Of a stretch of DNA of 28,162 nt, positions 19,301 through 28,162 are shown piece by piece. Location: assembly GCA_025769875.1 (NCBI GenBank), contig JAGFNK010000644.1, positions 1 to 28,162 on the forward strand. Direction: 5' to 3'. This DNA is from Russula earlei. Its lineage: Eukaryota; Basidiomycota; Agaricomycetes; Russulales; Russulaceae. The notes beneath the pieces were generated by a model. The model ran no database searches. It was not told the DNA's origin and saw only the letters and a list, made by a program, of their open reading frames with translations. Position numbers and translations under genes: made by a program. How positions within the stretch are numbered: the first letter of the stretch is position 1; each line of letters opens with the position of its first letter.

Positions 19301-20833
19301 GGCCGAAAGCACCGACACGATGAATGAGGTCGCGTCATCATCTTTGCACTCATCGAGGGCATCTAACACGATGACAGCTGGTGATGGAAATGCTTGCCCC
19401 GCATTGATGGACTTTTGGATCGGTTCGATGATGAGCTTTAGCAATTGGTTTGATGGATCAGAATACCAGATGTCCGTATTAGCTTTGAACGCCTCTTGCA
19501 TAAAACGCGCGAGTGGTTGGTAGTACGTCGTGCCGAGTTGGTGGGCAATTGAGCTGAATACAAGCTTTGGATTGTTTCGCTCGCTGTCGTTACTTGAGAA
19601 GAAGAAACTCGCGGCAAGCCAACCGTTCCCGTCACAATACTCGGCAACGCTCTGTGCGATGGTGGACTTGCCGGTACCGGCCACACCAGACAACCAGAAG
19701 ATGCCGCGCCTGTTTGGGTTGACGTGAATACGGTCAACTGGAGAAGTGACGGGGCGTTGGTTTTGTATAGCCTCAGTCGAGTCATCGATCCATTGATAGA
19801 CGGTGGCCAACAGATCCTCGCGTGTATCTTTGAAACACGCATGCCTCTTTCTCTCATCAAGACAATTAAAACGTGCCTTGCGAGCTCGAGGAAAGTTGGA
19901 TAGATCATCGTGAGCTAAAATCAAGGTTGAATGATTTTCAGTGTGCTGTAACAGTTTTCTCACCTCGGACATCATGAAGTGCTTGCTGGGTGAGCTATCA
20001 GTCGGAGATATCCAATTGGTCACGACGAGATAAACGTACCACCTCCCGACCCACGCGCTGAGTTTCCTGATTCCCCTCCTGAACCTCGCGCCGAATTTCC
20101 TGAGCAATTCAGATGGAGATGAACGAGACACATCTAGCATTTCGGAGAATAACGCACAATGACTTGGATTTGGGTGCTCACGGCCGCTTCAGCCTAGACT
20201 CGCGAATGATATCAGAACTGATCAAGCCGTATGACCAAGAAGGAGGAAACTTGCAAGAAAGTCTTCGATGAGCCCCGTGATCGTTTTTATCTGGCCCTGG
20301 ATGGAGGCCGCATCTTCTTTACTACGGAGAATTCGGGTCAACCTTCCACGCGACGCGATCGTTTGCAGGTCATCCGTAATGATTTCAAGAGACCTGGATC
20401 GGGATCGGGATCAGCTCGCCACGTTTGCGCCCAATTTGAGAGCGACGGAGAAGAATAATTACTTGGAAAACCTTGTGACGAAATCGACGACAGATTCTGG
20501 GATATCTTGTTTGCCTTTGAGCGGCCTGAAAACGGATTGTTCCAGGGTGTTCACGCGGCCGATCAGCTCGTCGATGTCGTTGACGTTGTTGGTCGTGGTC
20601 TGGAGTATGACAATATCAGATCATTCCTAGATTGTCGGAGCGGCATAGATTACCTGGACGATGTCAACGACTTGAAGTAATCCACCCAGGGTTCCTTTGA
20701 TGATGGATCCTGCAGGAGGAGGAATCGCATCTGCGGTCTCCTTGAGGACGGAGAGCGAGACGGTTAATCCGGCGACGGCAGTTGAGCGCACATTTTCTGC
20801 CCTCTTTTTGCCTGCACGTTTAGAGGTCGGCAT
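16364..20833 (-). CDS. NLR-like NACHT-WD40 protein (HET-E/HNWD type)
   Basis: Proposed exons (minus strand): 20833-20654, 20599-20463, 20393-20251, 20133-18263, 18214-16364, giving 1393 residues. Introns at 20653-20600, 20462-20394 and 18262-18215 have standard sites (GTAATC..CCAG, GTAATT..CCAG, GTGAGT..ATAG). The third junction (20250-20134) needs a weak GTTTCC donor to keep frame and is unsure. The N-terminal module has KETADAIPPP and GTLGGLLQVVDIVQ, typical of Agaricomycete NLR-like proteins. CFKDTREDLL precedes NACHT. Walker A is GVAGTGKST (about residues 303-311), Walker B VIVLDALDE (about 407-415), then LTSRPEP. Eleven 42-residue WD40 repeats follow (about 857-1318), then a 75-residue tail. 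Such proteins are ATP-driven signalling receptors in non-self recognition; the ligand here is unknown. No death-effector domain is recognised at the N-terminus. Confidence 0.88.
16592..17977 (-). repeat. WD40 array: eleven tandem 126-bp units
   Basis: Eleven in-phase 126-bp units encode 42-residue WD40 repeats. With unit position 1 at E of EGHK, variation is concentrated at positions 5 (D/N/H), 6 (L/Q/S/W), 8 (F/R/T) and 24 (D/E/W/G/K/S/F). Exceptions are single changes such as R26L in unit 5, F12Y in unit 10, S34G in unit 2 and E1K in unit 7. The last unit ends GSAIQTL. Bases elsewhere are almost unchanged between units, including silent positions, which shows recent homogenisation by unequal exchange or conversion. 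Confidence 0.97.
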
Positions 20834-21423
20834 GGGATGTTGTAGTAGTAGTTGAGATGTTGCGAGGACAGGACTCCTCGGATATCCGATCAAGTCGGCG
20901 ATAGCCGAGCCAGATAACACAACACATTTAACAAATCCATATATGTGGACTTGATTCATTGACGATGCCTTGTATACGTACAAAAAGCAATAAAATAACA
21001 CAGAAAGCCAATGCTGAAACGAGAAGCAAACAACCACAACAGTAAAGGGCTCTCTACCCCTGGGACAGACAAACAAAAACAACACAAATCGTTCCCAGTA
21101 GTCGTTCAAAAGATCGAAGGGCCCAATGCAAAGCAACGAAAGAGATACCACAGCAAGCAACACGATGTGCCTAGGTGACGCAGAGGAGGGACAAGGGCAG
21201 ATTGATACAAGGGCGATGTAGAAGGCATGGATGGAACAAACATTTCATGAGCCGGATGGTTGCAAAGAATGTGGCTGGCTGATGCGTGAGCCCAGAGGTC
21301 CTGGTTCTACCATCAGATGGCGTGGACTTGAAGAATCCATGGGAAGACCCACCGCGTGTAACCGGGTCGGGTGTGCTTAGCCGCGAAGTCCTTCTGCATG
21401 TTGTTGCAAGTTCTGATAGGTAT
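20834..21423. other. Upstream region of the NLR gene
   Basis: No further gene was found. On the minus strand an AT-rich CATATATGG (about 20937-20945) lies some 105 bases before the NLR ATG and could serve as a TATA element. The hydrophobic frame that continues upstream of that ATG to 21163 is not conserved coding sequence as far as can be judged, because the family normally starts near the chosen methionine. Confidence 0.4.
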
Positions 21424-22918
21424 TCATGTCATTCCGATCGTGTTTGTGTGATCTTGAATCAAGAACCTGCGAGTGTTAGGTGTCAACCCAAGTCTGATCG
21501 AGACGATGTAAAGACAAGCGTCTGCTGACCTTGGCACCATCATATTCTGCCACCATGTCGGGTTCTGGATCGCTTGCATAGTTGCGAGCAAGTCATCGTT
21601 CCCAGGCGTGGTGATCATGTCAAACGTGAAGTCCATCAGTTCACCAGGTTGGCCTGTGACACCAAACGTGAAATCTGGTGGTTGTTCCAGGACGTAGTTT
21701 CCTCGTCCTTCCGTCGAAACTGCATTCGTGAAATTGGGCGGAGCCGCCGCCCCACTATTCTGTGGCACGGACTGATGCGAATCCGGGGCGCCCGCGTTGC
21801 CACTAACACCTGACGATAGTGACGACGAGGTCGTGTTCTGCGGCGGAGGGGCGGGTTGCTGCTGCTGTCGTTGTTGCTGTTGCTGTGGTGGTTGCGATTG
21901 TGGTGGTTGTGGTGGTTGCTGGTACATTGGCGTACTCGAACCGGTCTGGATCTGCCGTGGTGGTCCCTGTTGAGGCATGCGTCCTTGGGCCGTGCCATCG
22001 CGTTTATGTTTCGCCAGTAAGCTTGCCAGGAAGCGGGAGTACAACTTTGGTGTGTGGCGCTCATCGATTGCAATTTGGGGAGACCCGATCGTGGCAATGA
22101 GGCGTTCGATCACCTGGTAGACTTCTGTTTCAAGGCCCGGGGTGATAACGCATTCTGGGCGTAGAAGCTACAGCAGACGCAAGTCAGAAGCTCCGACCAT
22201 GACCACGGAGCGATAGAAGGCGGGACGAGGTACCTTGAATATGAACGCCAAGGTGAACGCGGCAAATACGAAATAACCTATCTCAACGTTAGGCTTGCTC
22301 AGAGCGAAGTGGCCCAGAGTTTCACGCACCATCTGGTGCAAAATGTATGTAACCTGTTGGGACCAAGGAATCGACGAGAACCGTGACGATGGTCTTGGCG
22401 CTCTCCAGGCTCTTGAAGAATACCGGTGTCATATCACTTTTGGTGTGAAAGCTCTCACCCTTGTGAAGAAGACCTCGTCATCGGCTTCAAGGCCCCGTTG
22501 GAACACATTTGGAACCCGAAAGAAGACAGGACGAGCTTCGCGTAATTGGTGTAATTGTACGCGAAAGAAACACAGGTGAGTCGGCGAATCTGGCAAAGAC
22601 ATACAATGGAAGAAAGCTTGACGCGGAACTCGCAGGCGGCGTCTGTAACGTAAGAAGATCGGGGGCGACGCAGACGAGTCCGAGATAGCCGAAATGACGG
22701 GTGCCACGTACCGGAGCCGCAGTGGTCCGACCCGTTCGAAGCGCTTTGCCCACTCCTGACGAACAGTTGGTCAATAGCCGATCATGCTCCAGCGTCACTG
22801 ACCGGAAGTCGATTGAGCGATTCAAGCTATTTGGTACAGTGGGATCCGAGAAAACTTCTTGGTGGAATTTGTTGGCAATCCGGAACAGCGACGTGTAGGC
22901 GATTATGTGCACGTCATA
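21424..22918 (-). pseudogene. C-terminal half of a fungal Zn2Cys6-type transcription factor, broken
   Basis: The minus strand carries the end of the regulatory region of a binuclear-cluster regulator. Recognisable parts are YDVHIIAYTSLFRIANKFHQ (exon from 22918), EWAKRFERVGPLRLR, EFRVKLSS, DDEVFFT, SLESAKTIVTVLVDSL, FVFAAFTLAFIFK, then PECVITPGLETEVYQVIERL and RHTPKLYSRFLASLLAKHKRDG. A glutamine/proline-rich linker and a C-terminal PTWWQNMMVP motif follow, ending at TGA 21424-21426. Introns with GT/AG ends are visible (for example 22712-22646, and the last at about 21530-21468 with CTAAC branch). Frames shift near 22768 and near 22517, and one acceptor seems changed from CAG to CAA. The DNA-binding cluster is absent because the sequence ends in an intron at about 22940, where FBX6 starts. 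The product would not be functional. Confidence 0.8.
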
Positions 22919-22942
22919 CTGATAAGCGTGGACAGGTCAGCG

Positions 22943-24216
22943 ACTTTTGTACACAGGAAAAAGACCGACGTCTGAGATGCTGGACGTCTGGCCAATCTTG
23001 CCGGTGGTGATATGTCCCATGACATATTCGTCCTCGATCTGTGGAAACATAACTGCTTTCCTCGATTCGGAGCATCACCATCGCATACGTGCAATCGTCA
23101 TCTTGGACATATCAACTTCGAATTGGGAAAGGTTGGCAACAGCAATGCAGAAACCATTCCCGGAGCTGAAAAGTCTGGACATTTGGGTGGAAGAAGATAC
23201 TGCGAGGTCCCTTCCGGATTCGTTCCTAGGCGGATCTGCCCCACTCCTGCGACATCTTTCGTTGCAAACCTGTTCGTTTCCAGGAATGCCAAAACTACTT
23301 TTGTCAGCCAATCACCTTTACCGTCTTGACCTTTGGAATGTTCCCTATTCCGGTTACTTTTCGCCCCAGGCTTTGGTCGCCTGCCTGTCGGTCATGTCCA
23401 GACTTGAATCCCTTCACGTTGAATTCGAATCCCCTCGGTATCCTGCAAGTCGACGTTCACTTTCGCTCACACGCTCTGTCCTCCCATCTCTCACCAAACT
23501 TGTGTTCCGAGGTGCTCACCAGTATTTTGGAGGACTTACTCGCCCAGATCGAGGCTCCCCTTCTCAACAAACTCAAGATAGGGTTCTTTTTGGACCCCCA
23601 CTTTGTCGTCCCACAACTTCACCAGTTGATCAATTACGCAGAATCGTTCAAGAAATGCCACAGAGCATTTGTGTACTCTTCCGGTTATGAAATCCGATTT
23701 ACGGCATTCGGCGGAGAATTTGAGCGCTCCTTAGTTCCGGAGCTCTCCCTAGCAATCAGTGATCCGCATCTTCCATCGCTGGCCCAGGTCTGCAACTCAT
23801 CCTTGTCCCTCCTCTCCACTTTGGTGCGGCTCGACTTCTTGGGTGATTCTACCCAAACTTCCGGCATAGAAACTACCCAATGGCTGGAACTCCTGGATCC
23901 GTTCACTTCTGTGACGGATTTGCGCCTAGACAATGAACATGTCGGCCGAGTGCTGCAAAAGCTCGCCGAAGAAAGAGTAAAACAAGTCCTGCCAGCACTA
24001 CAGAAAATCTCTTTGATCGACCTCACGGAACCTATTCCGAAGTATATGCAAGGATTCGTCGCGGCGCGACAGCTCTTTGGTCACCCCGTCGCTGTCTGCC
24101 CTTGGGATGACCACGTATCAACAGCTAGTAACGTCTACTACCTTCTGTGCGATTGTCATTGTTTGACTCGAAGCACCATAGGACTGTACCATTACTGGAA
24201 TTTCCAATTTTTCTAG
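22943..24216 (+). pseudogene. FBX6: F-box family copy lacking the F-box, with one frameshift
   Basis: Family similarity starts abruptly at about 22943 (TTGTACACAGGAAAAAG) at the YTGKRP position, so the whole F-box is missing. It is replaced by the broken end of the transcription-factor gene. The frame reads SEMLDVWPILPVVI on to LTKLVFRGAHQYF. There, TTTT at 23524-23527 replaces the TTT of FBX1 and shifts the frame. The next frame continues LEDLLAQIEAPLLNKLKIGF to the stop at 24214-24216. The C-terminal NVYYLLCDCH extension is shared with FBX1, marking the two as close relatives. Confidence 0.9.
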
Positions 24217-24722
24217 AATTGTATGGTACCTTGAACGCAACGCAGATCACGGCTCCCGTTATACGGAACAATCATGTGTCGAGGAATCTTCCAAGCGCGC
24301 ACTCACGCTGAAGCCTCCCATACAAACTCGTTTCGGTCCGTCGTTGGCAGAGACATGGTGCCATTGGACTGCGAGTGCGAGTGCATGGCCCCGACGATCG
24401 CAGTGTTCGCTGCCGACTTGGTAACCACCATAGAATCACTCAGATACGTGCATATCCATCATCACCCCTTTTCATCTCTCGATCACTTATGGGTCATCAC
24501 GTCCACCGAGCCTGTTCCCTTTCATTATGTCAATTGTCACACTTCTCCCTGTACTCCTCTTTGTATATGAGCACCTCATACTCTCTCAAACAACAGTGTC
24601 GTCCTTGTCCCCTTTCGTTCGGCTGAGAAAGCCCGTGTGAAGGACGGTCTCTATCAACATCGCCTCAAACTGCTTTTCACTTCGAGCCATCGCTTTCACG
24701 ATCCACGTCTCGCTGAGGTTCC
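24217..24722. repeat. F-box 3' flank, duplicated copy 2 (partner 3636-4112)
   Basis: Matches the FBX1 flank throughout, including the promoter-like site, which here reads TATATGAG (24564-24571), followed by CTCTCAAACAAC. It carries small insertions (for example near 24320 and 24490) relative to copy 1. Similarity ends at about 24722-24731. Confidence 0.8.
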
Positions 24723-24730
24723 CTTCTAAT

Positions 24731-25512
24731 CATGGTTGAGAGATTATGGTGCGCAGTTATCAGTACGAAGAGCGGGAGCGGCTTGGAGCGACAATACAAG
24801 GCACGCGCAGGTTTTCGCGCGCAAACAATTCCTCGTGTTTGTCGTACAAGTACTCTATTGTAATACCTATTCGCACACGCTAGACAAGAGTAAAGTAAGA
24901 CTCTATTTTATTTCAGCGCCGAGCTCGCAATCTGAGTCCGTGAATCGCTTTGTCTGTGGGACAGACATTCTATCCCTGTGCTGTGCCCTCATTCGGACAG
25001 TCACGCTCTGTTTCAAATCCCACCGGCACCGGGAGTTGAACCCACCAATGAATCAAAGTGCATCTTAGATCCTCAGACTAAGAGCTCCGACACCTCGCAT
25101 CAGTTGGCAAGGGTGACAAACAGCCATTTTTCGATTTCACTACACAACACAGTTTTCATCAAAACATTTATTGGGTATGTAGATAGAAGGTACTATATAC
25201 AGTATTCAAAGTATTGTAGTTGTTGAGAAATCGATGGTTTCCGAATGAGGGCACAGGGATAGTTGTGTGCTTGGTACGCACATCTGGTGTGCGTGCGGTG
25301 TCGGAGTCGCGGGCGGCTATTGGAGTTGGATAACAAACGGAACGTAAGACGGAATATGAGACATAAACAGAGACAAGACCGAGACAAGATTCATCCCCCC
25401 CGAAGGGTGCGGCCAAAAATTACGTGCGAGTCCGTGAACTCCGAGTCGGAAGCGTGCATCCGGAGGATGACGTTCCGTCGTTCATCCTCCTGGCAGACCG
25501 AAATTCGTCGCA
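24731..25512. mobile_element. Inserted repetitive DNA splitting flank and module M
   Basis: In copy 1 the flank (ending about 4112) runs straight into module M (GGGTCAAGCCAG, 4131). In copy 2 the same two parts are 780 bp apart, so this segment was inserted after duplication, or was lost from copy 1. No inverted repeats, target duplication or transposase were seen. The first 185 bp (24733-24915) begins TG and ends CA with an AT-rich 3' part, reminiscent of a small LTR, but no flanking duplication supports that. Confidence 0.5.
25025..25094 (-). other. Degenerate tRNA-like segment (possible SINE head)
   Basis: Read on the minus strand it has a B-box-like GGTTCAACTCC (within 25031-25043) and an A-box-like AGCTCTTAGTCTGAGG upstream. 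The ends GGTGTCGG and CCGGTGCC can pair over 8 positions if G-U pairs are allowed. The total of 70 nt is close to a tRNA, but the T stem is out of register and the anticodon stem is imperfect, so a working tRNA is unlikely. Its place inside an inserted segment fits a tRNA-derived SINE. Confidence 0.35.
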
Positions 25513-26215
25513 TGGGTCAAGCCAGCTCCACGAACTCACCCGCGCGTCCCCGGACAGGCTACCGTTTGCCTGCGTTTCGTTGGGTACGCGTTAGGTCCGT
25601 CGACGATAGGCTTCGAACGTGCTCTTGACTTGTTAATGTCGGGCAGTGGCATTTCCGGTCCTCCCCGATTGGACGAGTTGGGAGTATTCTACTGGTTCGG
25701 ATGTTGCGTGCCTTTGGAAGTGCTCGGCTGTGGCAAAGGCGATGGGCCCAACCACTTCCGAGTTCCGACATCACCATACTGCGAGCTGCCAGTGGGGCCG
25801 ATGACGGCTGGCCCAAAGCCGTGTGTGACGGATGCGCGTTCTACCATCGCCGATCGAACGCATCGTCGTCGCTGAGGGCGCCTGTGTCGGTAATGTCGAA
25901 CTCAACGACATCGTGACGACTGGTATGGCCACAACGACGAGTCCTCAGGCCTCGTCATGGGGCACCTTCCCGAGCCGTTCCTAGGACGAGGCACGGCCGT
26001 AACAGTACCAACGGGTTGGTCATCGCTACACTTGGGGCGCGTTCGGGATGAGCTGGTACACGAGGGACAGATGATGCAGGCGCAGTTGGTAGAAAAGAAC
26101 GAAATGAAATTAGGGTGGCGACGAGGGGCGTGACCGGGAGTGTCAGCGGATCGGACACGAGTGGCGTGTGTCCGTTTCGTTGACCGGCGAGTCATCCTTA
26201 AGCAGATCGACACGT
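25513..26215. repeat. Intergenic cassette modules M and N, copy C
   Basis: Starts with GGGTCAAGCCAGCTCCACGA as in copy 1 (4131) and shares CTTGACTTGTTAATGT, GCCTTTGGAAGTGC and GGCTGGCCCAAAGCCGTGTGT. The end (about 26035-26215) resembles module N more loosely (CGGATCGGACACGAGTGGCG). It precedes FBX7. Confidence 0.7.
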
Positions 26216-26419
26216 AAACACCGATGCCCTACTCTCTCGAAGCTACATTACTAGGGGATACATTACGCAGAGCCGAGGACGCCGCTAACTGGCACCATCC
26301 AAGGCACTGACACCTGATCAGTACCTTTCCTAGGCGAGGTCCAAATACCAGGAATCACTGCATTCTGGGCGATATTAGGAGCATTTCGAGAAAACTGCTG
26401 TGGGAGACGGGCATGTTTT

Positions 26420-26425
26420 TATAAG
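26420..26425 (+). promoter_or_regulatory. TATA box of FBX7
   Basis: TATAAG follows a run of T, about 85 bases before the 5' UTR intron donor and about 150 before the ATG, the same spacing as in FBX1. Confidence 0.5.
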
Positions 26426-26509
26426 GCTGAGTGTGCCACTGCTGAGGCTAGTGGGTAATTCCAGACGATCCCCGTACCCACAGACATCTTCACTGACGAG
26501 TTTTCGCCT

Positions 26510-26566
26510 GTGGGTTAAGCGAGCTACATTGTCACCATCCCGGAAGAACTAACGTCTTTCACACAG
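26510..26566 (+). other. 5' UTR intron of FBX7
   Basis: Donor GTGGGT, branch site ACTAACG and acceptor TTTCACACAG give 57 nt, ending 5 nt before the ATG. It resembles the FBX4 intron and keeps the same position as those of FBX1 and FBX3. Confidence 0.75.
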
Positions 26567-26571
26567 TGTCC

Positions 26572-27999
26572 ATGATGACCACTGACCAATCGATTTTAGA
26601 CAACACACTCCGAGTCCCCAAGGATGTGCTTGTAGAAATATTCTTTTTTTATGTGAATAACCAGCACATAGGGACATGGCATACACTGGTCCATGTGTGT
26701 CAAAGATGGCGATATGTCGTGTTGGCAGAGCCACATCGCCTGAACCTGCAACTTGTGTATACAGGAAAAAGGCCGATGTCTGAGATGCTGGACGTCTGGC
26801 CAGTCTTGCCGGTGGTGATACGTCCCACGATATATTCATCCTCGATCAGTCGAAACATAACTGCTTTCCTCGATTCGGAGCACCACCATCGCATATGTGC
26901 AATCACCTTGTTCGACATTCCGAATTCACATTTAGAAACGTTCACAGCAGCGATGCAGAAACCATTCTCGGAGCTGACATTTCTGAACATTCGGGCGGAG
27001 AAAAATACGGTGACGACCCTTCCAGATTCGTTCTTGGGCGGATCAGCCCCACTTCTGCGACATGTCTCGTTGCACAACTGTCCGTTTCCAGGAATGCCAA
27101 AACTACTTTTGTCAGCCAATCATCTTTACCGTCTTGAGCTTCGGAATATTCCCGATTCCGGTTACTTCTCGCCTCTGGATTTGGTCGCCTGCCTGTCGGA
27201 GATGTCCAGACTTGATTCCGTTGGCGTGGAATTCCGATCCCCCCCTCGGTATCCTGCAAGTCGACATACACCTCCTCTCACACCCTCTGTCCTCCCATCT
27301 CTCACAAAACTTATGTTCCAAGGCGTTCCACGAGTACTTGGAGGACCTACTGGCCCAAATAGAGGCTCCACTTCTCAGCTTACTCAAGATAACATTCTTC
27401 ATGGACCCCCACTTTGTCGTCCCATATCTTCGCCAGTCAATCAATTACGCAGAGTTGTTCAAGAAATGCCACAGAGCAATTGTGTGCACTTCCTATCATG
27501 CGGTCCGATTTGCAGCATTCAGAGAAACACATCAAATCCGGAGCTCTCCTTAGAAATCATGTGTGGAGGAGGGTTGGTTCGGCAGCTTTCATTACTGGCG
27601 CAGGTCTGCAGCTCATCCTTGCTCCTCCTCTCCACATTGATACAGCTCGATATCGTGGCTCCTGGTCCTTCAATTCTACAAACACACTGGAACATGAACG
27701 CCACTCATTGGGTGGAACTCTTCGACCCATTCACTGCTGTGAAGGATCTGCGCCTATCCAATCGAGTTGCGCGAGATGTCTGTCAGGGGCTAGAAGAGCT
27801 CGCTGAAGGAAGAGCAACGGAGGTGTTGCCCGCGCTACAGAACATTCTCTTGAGGGGCATCCAGCCATTAGAACCTGTTCCGAAGTTCATTGAGCGATTT
27901 GTTGCGGCGCGACAACGCTCTGGTCACCCTGTGGCAGTCTACCCTTGGAGAGACCAGGGAAATAACGAGTCTTTTCTAGCGCCCAGTCAGCATCGATGA
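26572..27999 (+). CDS. FBX7: F-box family protein with an internal out-of-frame stretch
   Basis: An open frame of 475 residues from the ATG after the 5' UTR intron. The F-box is slightly divergent (RVPKDVLVEIFFFYVN in place of NTLPDDVLV), followed by VHVCQRWRYVVLAEPHRL. The leucine-rich part is normal to MFQGV. From about residue 253 to 322 the protein (VLGGPTGPNRGS... to IQRNTSN) matches no other copy, while the +1 frame there encodes the family sequence HEYLEDLLAQIEAPLLS to FAAFRETHQ. An extra C near 27328 opens the shift and a missing base near 27535 closes it. After PELSLE the normal frame resumes to YPWRDQGNNES and ends LAPSQHR. The fold of the solenoid is probably damaged, so it may be a pseudogene that happens to stay open. 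A second in-frame ATG follows directly at 26575. Confidence 0.75.
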   Translation: MMTTDQSILDNTLRVPKDVLVEIFFFYVNNQHIGTWHTLVHVCQRWRYVVLAEPHRLNLQLVYTGKRPMSEMLDVWPVLPVVIRPTIYSSSISRNITAFLDSEHHHRICAITLFDIPNSHLETFTAAMQKPFSELTFLNIRAEKNTVTTLPDSFLGGSAPLLRHVSLHNCPFPGMPKLLLSANHLYRLELRNIPDSGYFSPLDLVACLSEMSRLDSVGVEFRSPPRYPASRHTPPLTPSVLPSLTKLMFQGVPRVLGGPTGPNRGSTSQLTQDNILHGPPLCRPISSPVNQLRRVVQEMPQSNCVHFLSCGPICSIQRNTSNPELSLEIMCGGGLVRQLSLLAQVCSSSLLLLSTLIQLDIVAPGPSILQTHWNMNATHWVELFDPFTAVKDLRLSNRVARDVCQGLEELAEGRATEVLPALQNILLRGIQPLEPVPKFIERFVAARQRSGHPVAVYPWRDQGNNESFLAPSQHR

Positions 28000-28162
28000 G
28001 TTCTTCATGCTTTCTTTCCTAATAGAATCTGGTATTATACTTTCTATCCGATTGTCATTGATCGCTCCAAGCACCCTAGTTGTCATACCATTACTCAGAT
28101 CTCATAGCTCTCATCTTTCTAACTTCCTACGATCCCTTGAACCAACGCAGAACACAGGTCCC
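27856..28162 (+). repeat. Near-identical repeat, right copy (partner at 1-313)
   Basis: Covers the last 48 codons of FBX7 and 160 bases of 3' flank, ending at the window edge at the same point (CACAGGTCCC) as base 313 of the left copy. Differences are mostly single-base indels. Confidence 0.9.

Noticed and set aside
21819..22100. Plus-strand frame rich in valine and alanine
   Set aside because: It is the antisense of the glutamine/proline-rich linker of the transcription-factor relic.
24733..24915. Possible solo LTR (TG...CA, about 183 bp)
   Set aside because: No 5-bp target duplication flanks it and no second copy is in the window. It is kept only as a remark within the inserted segment.

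Overview
This window looks like nuclear DNA of a filamentous basidiomycete, probably an Agaricomycete. Short introns (48-70 nt) have GTNNGT donors and CTAAC/CTGAY branch points. The window holds an expanded family of F-box/leucine-rich proteins, a NACHT-WD40 NLR-like gene of HET-E type, and the remains of a Zn2Cys6-type regulator. A Russulales-like origin is possible from the F-box family style, but that is a guess.

The backbone is a tandem array of one F-box family, all on the plus strand. Eight copies or pieces are recognisable: FBX0 (3' end only, 1-177), FBX1 (2172-3635, intact), FBX2 (6926-8178, decayed), FBX3 (9506-10879, one internal stop), FBX4 (12410-12639, 5' piece), FBX5 (15444-16021, middle piece), FBX6 (22943-24216, F-box domain missing, one frameshift) and FBX7 (26572-27999, open but with a 70-codon out-of-frame stretch). 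The gene names FBX0-7 are mine. The better-preserved copies carry a 53-58 nt intron in the 5' UTR whose acceptor lies 5 nt before the ATG. Spacers share a recurring cassette (modules M and N), so the ancestral unit was about 3.3 kb of gene plus spacer.

Four insertions interrupt the array. (1) About 4.75-6.7 kb: a decayed multi-pass membrane protein gene on the minus strand and a short lysine/serine-rich ORF. (2) 12643-15443: a 2.8 kb element with 12-bp terminal inverted repeats, a 3-bp target duplication and AT-rich subterminal repeats, which separates FBX4 from FBX5. (3) About 16.0-22.9 kb: a five-exon NLR-like gene on the minus strand (N-terminal module, NACHT, eleven near-identical WD40 repeats) and the C-terminal half of a transcription-factor gene, whose broken edge is fused to FBX6. 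(4) About 24.73-25.51 kb: repetitive DNA with a degenerate tRNA-like segment.

The first 313 bases and last 307 bases of the window are near-identical copies of the same F-box 3' end, so the window starts and stops at the same point of the repeat family. F-box proteins usually select targets for SCF ubiquitin ligases and NACHT-WD40 proteins act in fungal non-self recognition, so this is a fast-evolving accessory region. A functional link between the two is not shown by the sequence.
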